A model generated the notes under the pieces. It was not told where the DNA came from and ran no database searches. It saw only the letters and a program-made list of their open reading frames with translations. The translations under genes were made by a program, and so were the position numbers. This document shows, piece by piece, positions 34,658 through 45,605 of a DNA stretch of 64,000 nt (positions are counted from its first letter, which is position 1; each line of letters starts with the position of its first letter). Source of the DNA: Aralia elata (taxonomy: Eukaryota > Streptophyta > Magnoliopsida > Apiales > Araliaceae); NCBI GenBank assembly GCA_034770075.1, contig CM068380.1, forward strand, positions 26,474,005 to 26,538,004, written 5' to 3'.

Positions 34658-37600
34658 TTGTTCATGATTGAAATTAATTTTTCTGAAAGTCAAAATTCTA
34701 CTTGGGTATTGGATACCGGTTGTGGTTCTCACATATGTAACAATATGCAGGGACTAAGTAGAAGTATAAAGCTGAACAAGGATGAAGTCGTCCTACGAGT
34801 GGGAAATGAAGCAAAGGTTGCTGCATTAATTGTAGGAACTTATTGTTTAGCACTGCCTTCGGGCAAGTTCATTAGTTTAAATAATTGTTATTATGTTCCA
34901 ACACTCATTAGAAACATTATTTCAATTTCTGTATTGGATATGGATGGTTTTGATATTATAATAAAGAATAACAGTTGTTCTATTTACAATAAAAATATTT
35001 TATATGGTGTTGGTAATTTACTGAATGGACTTTACATACTTGACTTGCATGAAAATATACTTCAAATTGAACAAACTACGAAAAGAAAGAGAGATGATGT
35101 TAATTATACCTTTATGTGGCACTATAGACTCGGTCATATCAATGAAATAAGATTAACCAAGTTTCATAAAGATGGGCTTTTAGAGCTATCTGATTACGAA
35201 TCATATCCAACTCGTGAATCTTGTCTCATGGGTAAGATGACTAAATCTCCTTTTAGTAGAAAAGGAGAAAGAGTTAGAGATTTGTTAGCATTGGTACACA
35301 CAGACGTATGTGGACTTATGACAACGAATGCACGAGAAGGGTATTCTTATTTTATTACTTTCACTGTTGATCATTCTAGATTTGGATATGTGTATTTAAT
35401 GAAATACAAATCTGAATCCTTTGAAAAGTTCAAAGAATTCAGAAGTGAAGTAGAGAAGCAAACTAGTAAGAGTATTAAGATTCTTCGATCGGATCGAGGA
35501 GGTGAATACTTAACTAATGAGTTTCTCAATTATCTCAAAGAAAATGGTATAATCTCACAATGGACTCCACCGGGGATGCCATAATTAAATGATGTATCTG
35601 AAAGGAGAAATCGAACATTATTGGACATAGTTCGTTCCATGATGAGTTTTACCGACCTTCCAGTATTCTTCTGGGTTATGCCCTAGAAACGGTTGCATAT
35701 TTACTTAACAAGGTACCTACCAAATCCGTCCCAAAGACCCCATATGAATTATGGACAAGGAGGAAACCTAGTCTTAAGCATGTTAAGACTTGGGGTTATC
35801 CAGCTTATGTTAAAAAGTTTGAGCATGATAAGCTAAAGACAAGATCCGACAAGTGTAGATTTGTGGGATATCCTAAAGAAAGTTTAGGATATTATTTCTG
35901 TCATCCTACTAATCAAAAGGTGTTTGTTGTGAAACACGTTGCCTTCTTGGAAAAGGAGTTTATCCTTGAAGGGGTCAGTGGGAGTAAGATATATCTTGAA
36001 GAAGTTCAAGAACCACAAAATACTACGGATAAAAGTCGGGTACCTGACCAAGTGGAAGAACCTAATGTACCACAACCTATTCGTAAATCTAGAAGAGTAC
36101 CGAAGATACCTGATAGTTGGATTCATCATAAATGATGATGATGAGGTACACATTATAAGTGATGATGATCCATTGACTTACGAAGAGGCTATGAGTAGTA
36201 AAGACTTAAAGAAATGGCTAGAAGCCATGAAATTCGAGATGGACTCCATGTATGAAAACCAAGTATGGACTTTGGTTTCACCACCTGAGGGCATTAAGCC
36301 TATTAGGTGCAAATGGGTCTTTAAGAGAAGATTAGAGCAGACGGCAAGGTAGAGACCTATAAGGCCCGACTGGTTGCAAAAGGTTTCAAACAAAGACAAG
36401 GAGTTGACTATGATGAAACCTTCTCACCAGTAGCTATGCTCAAGTCCATTCGGATTTTGCTTGCAATTGCAGCTTATTATGACTACGAAATATGGCAAAT
36501 GGACGTGAAAACAGCCTTCCTCAATGGAGAGCTTGAGGAGAATGTATATATGATACAACCAGAGGGTTTTGTTTCAACGGTTGGAATAAATCAAGTCTGT
36601 AAGCTACAATGGTCCATTTATGGATTGAAGCATGCTTCTCAAAGATGGAACATCCGTTTTGATGAGATAATCAAAAAGTTTGAATTTATCAAAAATGAGG
36701 ATGAAACTTTTGTGTACAAGAAGGTTAGTGGGAGCGCTGTTTCATTCCTAGTATTATATGTAGACGATATATTACTGATAGGGAATGATGTTCCTATACT
36801 ACAGTCGATCAAAATTTGGTTATCTAAACACTTCTCCATGAAGGACTTGGGTGAGACATCCTATATTTTGGGGATAAAGATCTATAGAGATAGATCTAAA
36901 AGGATGCTTGGTTTGACCCAAGGAAAGTACATTAACTCGATGCTAAAGAAGTTTAGCATGGAAGATTCCAAGAGAGGTCTCATGCCGATGAACCATGGAA
37001 TACATCTCTCCAAGAAACAGGCCCCAAAGACACCTGAGGAGAGAGACCGTATGAGTAAGATTCTTTATGCTTCAGCAATAGGATCTATCATGTACGATAT
37101 GATATTTACTAGACCAGATGTCGTTCATGCACTTAGTGTAACAAGCAGATATCAGTCGAATCCAGGAGAAGAGCACTGGAAGGCAGTGAAAAATATCCTA
37201 AAGTACTTAAGAAGAACTAAGGATGTATTTCTTGTTTACGGTGGGTCTGAGTTGAAACTAGAGGGCTATACAGACTCAAGTTTTCAAACGGACCAAGATG
37301 ACAGTAAATCTGTTTCTGGGTATGTATTTACCTTAAACGGTGGCGCAGTGAGTTGGAAAAGTTATAAGCAGCAAACAATTGCTGATTTAATGACAGAGGC
37401 AGAGTACATAGCTGCAAGTGAAGCTGCAAAGGAAGCTGTTTGGATGAAGAAGTTCATAACTGAACTTAGAGTGGTTCCTAGCATTAGAGGAGTCGTACCT
37501 TTATTTTGTGACAACATTAGAGCTGTTGCGTAGGCTAAGGGACCCAGGTCTCATCAGAAATCCAAACACGTGTTGCGACAGTTTCATTTGATTAGAGAGA

Positions 37601-37737
37601 TCATTGAAAGATGAGACGTCACCCTGGAGCGTGTGGACTCTCAAGACAACATTGCAGATCTATTTACTAAAGCTTTAACACAACAGCAGTTTGATCGTCA
37701 CTTAGAGAAGATGGGTATTAGATACTATGGTGACTGA
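34658..37737 (+). pseudogene. pol: pol of copia F (PR-INT-RT-RH), broken
   Basis: Protease STWVLDTGCGSHIC (DTG). The integrase zinc finger HYRLGH...RESCLMGKM has Arg where the first Cys of the CX2C pair is usual. Catalytic D (HTDVCG), D (RSDRGGEY) and E (VSERRNRT) are present. RT has VLYVDDILLIGND, and RNase H has GYTDSSFQTD, ending IRYYGD and a stop at 37735-37737. Breaks: stop 35582-35584; one-base deletion near 35670 in a G run (FWV for FWGY); a frame change near 36115; a frame change near 36332; stops 37531-37533 and near 37612. Domain order identifies Ty1/copia. TNT1-94-like motifs suggest an autonomous parent. Confidence 0.9.
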
Positions 37738-37757
37738 CTTTAGTGCAAGTGGTAGAT

Positions 37758-39538
37758 TGAAAATAGTATGCACACAAGCCAATCATATTTGATATGATGT
37801 AGCATATACTTTGTAATCTTATTCATTTATTAATATAAAAAAATTAATTTATTAAAAGACATTTTACTTTATCTACATGGTGTTGTTATATTAAATGTGA
37901 TAAATCCATAGTTTTGAGCAATACTTTTAAAATCATGATGGTGATCATGCTAATGAGATCTAAATTCTAGATAGCTCACAAACTAAAATTGTTCCTAATC
38001 ATTGGATTACTAAAAAGAGAATTAGTGAATCCGGATAGATTAGTACATACGTTGCTTGCTCTTACGAAGAGGATGATTGATCTCATAATCATTTGTGTGG
38101 AGACATTAAAGTAAGTATGTAGGTACTTATTGGAGAATAAGTTCACTGAACATGGCTCACTAAGGAATACCTAATAGTGTTTTACTCGCCTGTCAATAGG
38201 AATTCCTCTAGTGATAGTAGTACAAGTGATCCTTGGACTTGAGATCATCATAGTATCTTGTGTATATGATGAGTTATACTTTGACATGTCCTTTAAGACC
38301 TTTAGAGTATATCAAAGGGTATGATTGGGTATAATAAGTTATACATGGAGATAGGTGAATGATCAACAAAGAATCTATCACGTCTAGTAAAAGATGTGAA
38401 TGTCTTATGTGATTCGATAAATGATAACTCAGTAGTACTTGACCAAGGCAGAATGAAATTAGAAAGGAGTTTCTAATTTGCATTATTTAAAGTTGTGCAT
38501 TTGGGAATCGAAATACATATAATTAAATAAAATAAGACTTGACAGTAAATTCATGTCTTATATTTAATTGAGACATTGTATGGTAGAAGGATTGAATTGT
38601 ACGGTAACTGTTCACTGAAAGGTTCTTTTGTGATTAATGTTGAAATCTATATTATCTGGAAAGTCGTTGATCGTTAAGGGGGTTTACCCTTATTGTAGAA
38701 TAAATGTTATTTATTTAAATGAATTAAATAGTTTAATTTATTTATTTAAATATGGAGAACCTAAAGGGTCACACCGCAAAAGGAAAATATTTGTTTAAAA
38801 AGTAAGTGGCATAATTGTAATAATAAGTTAAGTGTATTTAATTTAATCTATGGAGATAGAATAAATTAAATAGTTTAATATTTATTATTTAATATTTTAG
38901 AAATATTAAATATAAATTAATAAGAGGAGTCTTATTATTATTATTACTATTACTATTATTTAATCCTAATAGGGATTGAGAATTAATTAATAGAAGTACT
39001 CTCTCATGAATTCCTAATTAGATTAGGTGTTTAATTTAATTAAAAGAGTTTAATTAGAATAGAAACCATAATCCTAAATAGTTTAGGGAAGGGTTTTCCT
39101 ACATCTATAAATAAGAGAAGTCTTATTATATATTAGGGTTACACACTCTTGCATAAGAATTGTGGAGAGTACTTGTAATTTCTATAGAAATAGAAACTCG
39201 GGTTTTATCAACACACATCTTCTTGAACAAGTATTATTCCTTGGTGGATCACCTCTAGAGGCCAAACACTTGGGTGACTAACGTTGATCAAGCGAAGGAA
39301 TTTAATCGGTGGAATTCAAGGAGACCGCGAAGGAATTGAAGGTGAACTTGTACCTGAGCAAGCTTTGATTCACGAGGGTATAATTCTCTATCTCTATCTT
39401 TTTCATTTATTTGATAATTGAATACAAGGAAAGATCATGGTGATGGTTTGTATTAAAATTTTTAAAATCTGATTTTATCGCGCTTCCGCTCTATTTATAT
39501 AATTTGATTGCATGCTTCCGTATTATACAAACCTAACA
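37758..39538 (+). repeat. Copia F 3' LTR (1781 bp)
   Basis: Starts TGAAAATAGTATGC after CAAGTGGTAGAT, a degraded purine tract, and ends CAAACCTAACA followed by TSD ccgaa. Pairs with 17791-19501 plus 32060-32151. Contains no gene. Confidence 0.92.
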
Positions 39539-40218
39539 CCGAAGGAATGATGCTCTGCCCTCTGTTTTCTCCCTTCTTCCGAATGGTAGAGATTATGATA
39601 AAATGATGCAGATGCTGCCCTTAAGGCATTACACTCGTGTAGGAATATTCCCTTATTGGTCCATTCAATTCCAGGCTGCCCTTGGTTGATTCAAAGACCA
39701 AAGGGCCAACGCAAGGCAGCTCCTTCCTCTCTCCTCTATATTATTTTTCCTTGTCTATATCCATTCATGAACCCAAGAAGAAATAATGAGATATATGGCT
39801 TTTAATTCAGTTCTCCTGTACCAAAAGAACAGTGGGCATGGAGAATAAGAAAGCTCAGCAAAAGGAATAAAGGAAGGGGACAACCATTTCAGGACAGCCA
39901 AAGAGCAGAGTCAGACAAAAGCATCAGACCGGCACTACGACGCCGACATACAATTCATTTTATGGTGCTGATATTGGGGTACGAAGATCCGACCCGGCGC
40001 TGCGGCGCCAGGCTTAGGCTTGATTGCAGTGCTGCGGTGCTGGTACAGTGAAAATGACTCTTTTGCCCCTCAATTGCCCTGAAATGCAATAAAAGCCTCT
40101 TCTTCACATAATTATATAAAATACCATAAAACACAACATAATTAATGTAAAATATGCACGAACATATAATTTCTCAAGGTTAAAATGCCTGATTTGTAGT
40201 TATAAAATCTACTTTTTA
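39539..40218 (-). repeat. Element D 3' LTR, proximal part
   Basis: On the minus strand the LTR starts at 40218 directly after the PPT, aligned with E's start. It begins TAAAAAG where E has TGATGAG, so the canonical TG has decayed to TA. It continues beyond copia F at 17790-16834 for a total of about 1.64 kb. Contains the GC-rich words at 39931-40047. Confidence 0.78.
39931..40047 (-). repeat. GC-rich near-palindromic words in the D LTR
   Basis: CGGCACTACGACGCCG, CCGGCGCTGCGGCGCC and GCAGTGCTGCGGTGCTGG lie within about 115 bp. They look like three decayed copies of one GGCGCTGCGGCGCC-type word. Confidence 0.65.
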
Positions 40219-40257
40219 AATACCCCAAACTTGAGCCTTTGCTTGCCCTCAAGCAAA
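40219..40257 (-). promoter_or_regulatory. Element D polypurine tract and AGGG-loop hairpin (HP2)
   Basis: On the minus strand, TTTGCTTG-AGGG-CAAGCAAA (40238-40257) is followed after a few nucleotides by CAAGTTTGGGGTATT (40219-40233) and the LTR. The stem is perfect over 8 bp. Confidence 0.82.
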
Positions 40258-41466
40258 ATAAATAAATAAAGACACTACAAACTACTAACAATCTACAAAT
40301 AAAGTAATGATTTCACATTTATCTGATATATTGCCTCAAAGATCAGAACTAAAATTTAAAGAGGACTCAACATAATGCCATTAAAAAGGTTTCAATATAA
40401 TCATTAGTTTAAACCAGCTTTTGACCCTGCATGTGCGTGTGTGAATACCAACCACTCCAACTAGCCACAGCTCAGATAAAATTATATAGACAACTGCTTA
40501 ACGAAAATGCCAACTCTACAAACTCACCCACTACATCAAAGTCGGTCGAACAAAGCACAAATACAAGAAAAGGGATTCAAGGGTAGTTAACATGCAATTT
40601 ATCCTAAGCAAGATTTAATACACCACTATAAATATGGCGAGTGCGTTTTACGTTCCATCTCGCCTCAAATTTCATATCTGACTTGCAATGTCTAATTATC
40701 TTAGGCTTTTCAGAGCTACTCATGTAACGAGCATTTGATCAATGACTCTCAAAACAGTTGGCTTTAGGGCATTAAGTGCAAAGACACCCCTAAGAATCTA
40801 TTAACTCGAGCAACAAAGGCCACATAAATTGACTAGCCAAAATAAAATTTCTAAATATTATTATTATTATTATTTAGAAATAAAATTTCTAAATAATAAT
40901 AATTATGAATAACAATTATTGTTTTTTTAGTTTTTTTTTACATGCTACCATTCCCAGACTTTTCCAAATTTGCATAAAAGCCTAAATGATACAACCAATG
41001 CCAAATGTAAGTTTAAAAGAGTTAAAAGGAAAATTTCAAAAACCGATTAGCATATAAACTTCTCTGACTCGCAACTAGTCACAACAGCTAGTATGTGCTC
41101 AAAAAGATAAACTGGATCATAAAGGCAGTTTCAAACCAACAATTAAGTTAAATCCTTCAACTACACATGCATGGCCATAACCCTTGAATAGCAATAATAA
41201 CATACATATCATTGGCCATAATCAAAATAAACCAAAACAAACCAATGTTGAACTCAACTACGACAACAATTAAGTCTAATAAGTCTAAAAGTTTCACAAA
41301 AACAGATCAAAATAGATACATAAGATAATAAATAAAAAGCTACAGCTGCAGAGACTCGACATGGCAAAAGACAGACAAAATAGCAATACCCCCAAACTTA
41401 GACTGAAAAATGCCCTCATTGGCTAAATACGCATAATCTAAAAATGAAATCTTCCCTGAGGTATGC
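40258..41466 (-). other. Element D 3' untranslated region
   Basis: About 1.2 kb, AT-rich and non-coding, between the env-like stop and the PPT. It holds the HP1 hairpin at 40636-40664 and blocks shared with E's UTR (for example 'caaaggccaca' near 40813 and 56408). An AT-rich inverted repeat lies at 40847-40881 (ATTTCTAAAT/ATTTAGAAAT around an ATT microsatellite). Confidence 0.65.
40636..40664 (-). other. 17-nt-core hairpin (HP1) of element D
   Basis: Arms GGCGAG and CTCGCC enclose exactly 17 nt; on the minus strand the core is ATGGAACGTAAAACGCA. Single copy, about 400 nt upstream of the PPT. Confidence 0.75.
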
Positions 41467-42528
41467 TCACTCCATGTCATCACTGCATTGGCCCTCGTCG
41501 TGGCCCTCGTTGTGGTCGGGAGATGGAGGTGGATAAGCAGGAAATACAAGAGGTGTGGGGAATTGGTACCGTCCAGCCTCAGATGTAGCTCCATCAGTTG
41601 AATAAATCTGTGCCAAGGTGGTAGTGAACTCTGTGTTGTACTGCATCAAGATATCCTGCCTTTGTGCAATTGTATCCATCCGCCACTGCATCCTACCTAA
41701 TACAACCATGACGCCTGTCATAGGCCCAGCTGAAGAGGGACTCATCCCCTACTGCTCAGAAGATGGCCCGACCTGTGAAGACAAAGTAGGCTGTGGCATT
41801 ACCGGGAATCCCTCACCTCTGGGGTGTGACTCAGCACCCTCCCACACTTTGTAACGGGCAATCGTGGCATGATCAATAACCGCCATCGATGGTTGGAGTA
41901 TCTCATCAGCCTCCCACTATACATTTGCCTCCCGACAAAGCCCCGTGATCAAGGATGGGTGTGGAAGTCCTCCCGATGTGGTACCCCCCAACACCCTTGC
42001 AATAGACTCCTGGATGACCAGCCCAATGTCTATCTTTAACTTGGTCACAATAGCGAAAAATAACACAGGTTATTCCTTTGTAATGTCGCTGATGTATCGG
42101 GTTGGCATCAGATTAGAGCAAATGAAGTTGTACCACGCTTTTCCATAGCGGCTCAACTTAGTGTGCGAGAAGCTGGTCTTCTCATTAGTGCCATCCCGTA
42201 GCCTCCATGCAGTTTTGGGCTTACATAGATGGGTAATCACCGTGTTCAGGTCATGGGCACCCAAACCATCTCTCATGTAGTCCTCGGGCCCAAGGTTTGG
42301 CAGTTGGAAGAAGTTATTGATGGTCCTTATATCGTAGGCCACTATCTTACCCCGAACATGTACCACATAGTCCGTCTTAGTGCTCACCGCATTAGTGTAG
42401 AATTCCCGCACCAGCGAGATTATAGCGGGCTCGGGCTGCCTAGCCAAACGACTCCATCTCCTTTCGGCAATCATGGTTGTCATCTCCCTGTCTCCCCGTT
42501 TAGCCTTAAGTCAGGCTCGAGGCCCCGC
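41467..42528 (-). pseudogene. Env-like ('putative plant transposon protein') ORF of Athila element D
   Basis: One minus-strand frame runs from the E insertion point at 42528 to a stop at 41467, about 350 codons. It is interrupted by in-frame stops at 42070-42072, 41917-41919 and 41749-41751, all plausibly from Gln codons. Motifs include LVREFYTNA, VRGKIVAYD, WYNFICSNLMP and FFAIVTKLKIDIG, then a Pro- and acid-rich tail (YPPPSPDHNEGHDEG). This is the third ORF placed after pol in Athila-type elements. The N-terminus was removed by insertion of E's LTR. There is no visible signal peptide or membrane span in what remains, so an envelope function is not supported. Confidence 0.8.
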
Positions 42529-42571
42529 TGTTAGTTGATTTCGCAATCAATAAAACACACGCAAGTATACG
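42529..42571 (-). repeat. Element E 3' LTR, distal end
   Basis: On the minus strand this is the LTR end ...ATCAACTAACA, joined to D's env-like ORF at 42528. TSD tacgc at 42567-42571 flanks the Tekay insertion. Confidence 0.8.
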
Positions 42572-45507
42572 CTGTGACACCCCCAAATCCAGATACTTAA
42601 TTCCCACTGATTTGGTGTTCACTATAACATACATTCAAAACTAACTACCCAATAAAATATCAATTAAATAAACTTAAAAAAACATCTTCCCAAAATGGGT
42701 TACATCTCCAAACTCTTAAACAAACAAATCCCAGGTTATCTTAACCTTAATACATCAATGCGGAATAAAACATAATTTAAAACAAGTCTTGTTACAAATA
42801 ATCATCAAGTAAATAGCAGGTCTTTAGCTATTTATGCATCTTGCCTTTGCCTTTGCTCGTGGACGGCTCGTCCGACTTTTCTGGCTTAGCTGCAATGTTT
42901 AATGCAAGAGTGAGCAAACAATTGCTCACAAGTACGATAACAATAACATTTAAATGAAATGGATTTCAACTGAGGGATAATAATTTTCTGAATCTCAGTC
43001 AATAAATGATCAAAGTTTAAAAGCTCGTTAGAATGCTCGATTCAAGGAAAAATAGATTTCAATATTTAGAAATAATATCTGAGGGTCACAAGACCTCGAA
43101 CTATGTCCTAGGTTGACAAGTATTTCTACTATAACCTTTAATAGTCATATAGACTATGGACCAACATCTCGTACTCAAGGAGATCAGCCCTTTGTACAAT
43201 GTATTGTGCACAAACATTTTAACGCTGTCGCGTAAGTAATCCCCTAAATTAGGGTTGTTCATCTCAGTTTATCGTCTGAATCCGTACCAAAAAGGAAATT
43301 GGCTTGGAATAAGTATAGGAAACATTCTAAGTCTTTGAAATCGCTCATCAACTAAGGACTAGCTGAATCAATAAGGGTTTGCTAGTCTAATTCAATAGAG
43401 TTTGTTCAATAGAAACTATACTCGAAGTTTGAATAACAACAATGATTGGAATAAAGCTTGAGTATATAATCATGATAATAACCTTGCTTGAATATCAATA
43501 AGCTAAGGTCAATAAGCTTGCTCAATATAAATAAACTTGTCTTGAATAAATTAACAAGTTAAAAGAGAACAACAACTTGCTATAAATAATTCTCAAGCTT
43601 AAGGAAAGAAAACTTGCTCAACGTAAAAGTAATAAGTTGAGATAAGGAACTTGCCTCAAGCGTAGATTACAATTAAATATCTCACGATCCTTAAACAACC
43701 TAAACATTTAATTGTAAAATGGTAATATAATTAGTCACAAGATTAAAAGCATTCTAAGCTTGCTCTTTCATCATAACATCTCATTTCGCATACCATAGTC
43801 AACAAGTACTAGTTAGCAACCATCTTGGAAATTCTTTAGTCATTTAATACATTAATATAAGTTTAATTATGCATCATAACTTCCAAGAAAAGAAAACAAA
43901 ATAATAATAATAATTTTTTTTAACAGCAGTGATTCTCGCCGGGGCGAGAAAAAGCTTAACAAAATCGTCGCCGGGGCGAGAGTCTCGCCGGGGCGAAGTT
44001 ATGCTTAACAAATTTATCGTCGGGGCGACGCTGCCGCCGGGGCGAAGAAATCAGTTCATTTCTCTCGCCGGGGCGAGAGACTCGACTGTCGTCTTCCCCA
44101 GCTCGCGAACCAGTGAAAACTTAGGCCAAATTTGGCCAAATTTTCCGAATTCTACCATCCAGTAAACAAATTAAACATACCCAGACATCATATATGATAC
44201 AAAACATTTACCCAACATGTTTCTAATCAATCTAAGCATTATAAAACACATAATCAACCAATTTAAAACCAAAAATTCATTGTTAAAACCAAATATTCAA
44301 GTTTTAACCATTCTCATGAAATTAAACTCTGTAAATTCATTTTTCAACCAATTAAAACCATTCTTCTTGCATTATTCATGTTTTTCATCATACAATCATA
44401 AACAATTATTAATTAACCAATTAAGAACCAAATTGAATCATCAATTTTCATACAAATATGCCATACATGAGATAAAGCTCTGTAAAACTAAGAACTCAAT
44501 TCTAAAGCATGTTTTCATGAATTAATACCTCTAAATTGATTATTAATCAACATATAATCATCTAACACATGATTACTACCAATTACAACAACTATAATCA
44601 AATAATTCATATACTCTAGCAATTGAATTCACATACAGTAACTAAAATTATACACAGTAGAATAAACCAAGAGGAAAAAAAAGAATTATACCTTCAATTG
44701 TTGTAAGAAAATTTGATTAAACTTCCTTGCTTGAATTCTTACTCCAATCACCAAGCTTCTCACACAATTTCTCTCTTTTCTCTCAACTCTCAAATTCACA
44801 GAGTTCTTTTCTTTCTCTCAAGCTCTGTGTTTCTTCTTCTTTGTTTTTCTTTCTTTCTTTCTTAACTGACGTTCTTTTTAAAAAATAAAAACTGATGAAA
44901 TAAAAACAAAATAAAAACTGATGGAACGTATAATCTAATTAAATCATCAGTTATAAAAATTCAAAAGCCATAAGGCTTGTTTGGCAAATACAAAATAAAA
45001 TAACCCATTATTCTAACTAAAGATCTTAAGACCTTGTTTGGTAAAACACATATAAAATAACCCATTATTCTCAAACAAAGATCATAGGGCCTTGTTTGGT
45101 AAAACTGAATTAAACACTTTCTCATTTATTTTAATAAATCATCATAACATATAGTTTTAAATGTCACACTTCTAATTTAATTAAACTTATTATTAAATAA
45201 ATTCAATTAAACCTTACTAACTCAAATAATAAATTTACTTAACCATTAACAATAACACCAAATGAATTATATTATTCAAATAAATCATTTATTCAAATAA
45301 ATCTCTTCATCATCTAATTTAATCATTAAATTAAATTAGAATAAACATAACAAATCACATTCAAATAACATTTAACATTATTAAACTCAACATATACCCA
45401 CTTCACAAAAACTTAATAAATTATTTATTTAACTCAATAAATTAATAAAAATATTTATATAACTCAATAAATATTTTTATTCAATCATAAAAATTGCATT
45501 CGTTACA
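42572..45507 (-). repeat. Tekay 3' LTR (2936 bp)
   Basis: Plus-strand ends TGTGACACCCCC and CATTCGTTACA. The GC-word cluster at 43935-44077 includes two exact CTCGCCGGGGCGAG words (43935 and 44064) and several variants. The 102-codon AT-rich frame at 44217-44525 exists in both LTRs only as copy of the repeat. No gene. Confidence 0.92.
43935..44077 (-). repeat. CTCGCCGGGGCGAG word cluster in the Tekay LTR
   Basis: Exact words at 43935-43948 and 44064-44077. Variants at 43967 (G first base), 43984 (last base A) and near 44017 and 44032. Each word is self-complementary except at its centre. The other LTR keeps only part of the cluster (52764-52859) after a deletion. Confidence 0.88.
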
Positions 45508-45605
45508 TCTTTCCCTCCTTAAAAGGATTCTGTCCCCAGAATCACAACGCAATTAAATCGTCCATTACATTCTCCCCTCCTTACAAAGATTCTGTCCCCA
45601 GAATC
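45508..45605 (-). promoter_or_regulatory. Tekay polypurine tract with duplicated GGGA-loop hairpin
   Basis: On the minus strand the module GATTCTG-GGGA-CAGAATC plus purine tract occurs twice: hairpin 45588-45605 with a purine run at 45571-45583 followed by TGTAATGG, and hairpin 45526-45543 with AAGGAGGGAAAGA (45508-45520) directly before the LTR start TGTAACG. The second is the functional PPT. The first is a relict copy. The pol frame reads through both and stops at 45519-45521. Confidence 0.8.

Larger units (their letters stand above)
17791..39538 (+). mobile_element. Ty1/copia element F (9.2 kb without nested G)
   Basis: Bounded by TSD ccgaa. The LTRs are 17791-19501 plus 32060-32151 (split by element G) and 37758-39538, both starting TGAAARTAGTATGC and ending CAAACCTAAYA. 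A PBS follows at 32153. The gag-pol order is gag, protease, integrase, RT, RNase H, which defines Ty1/copia. Motifs resemble plant TNT1-94-like polyproteins. Several nonsense codons and at least three frameshifts make it non-autonomous now. By eye the LTRs are about 98% identical in the first 500 bp, with a ~50-bp indel near 18790. Confidence 0.92.

Noticed and set aside
44217..44525. 102-codon frame repeated at 52999-53307 as a conserved small gene
   Set aside because: AT-rich sequence inside the two Tekay LTRs; conservation only reflects LTR duplication. Composition (Asn, Lys, Ile, Phe) is that of random AT-rich DNA.
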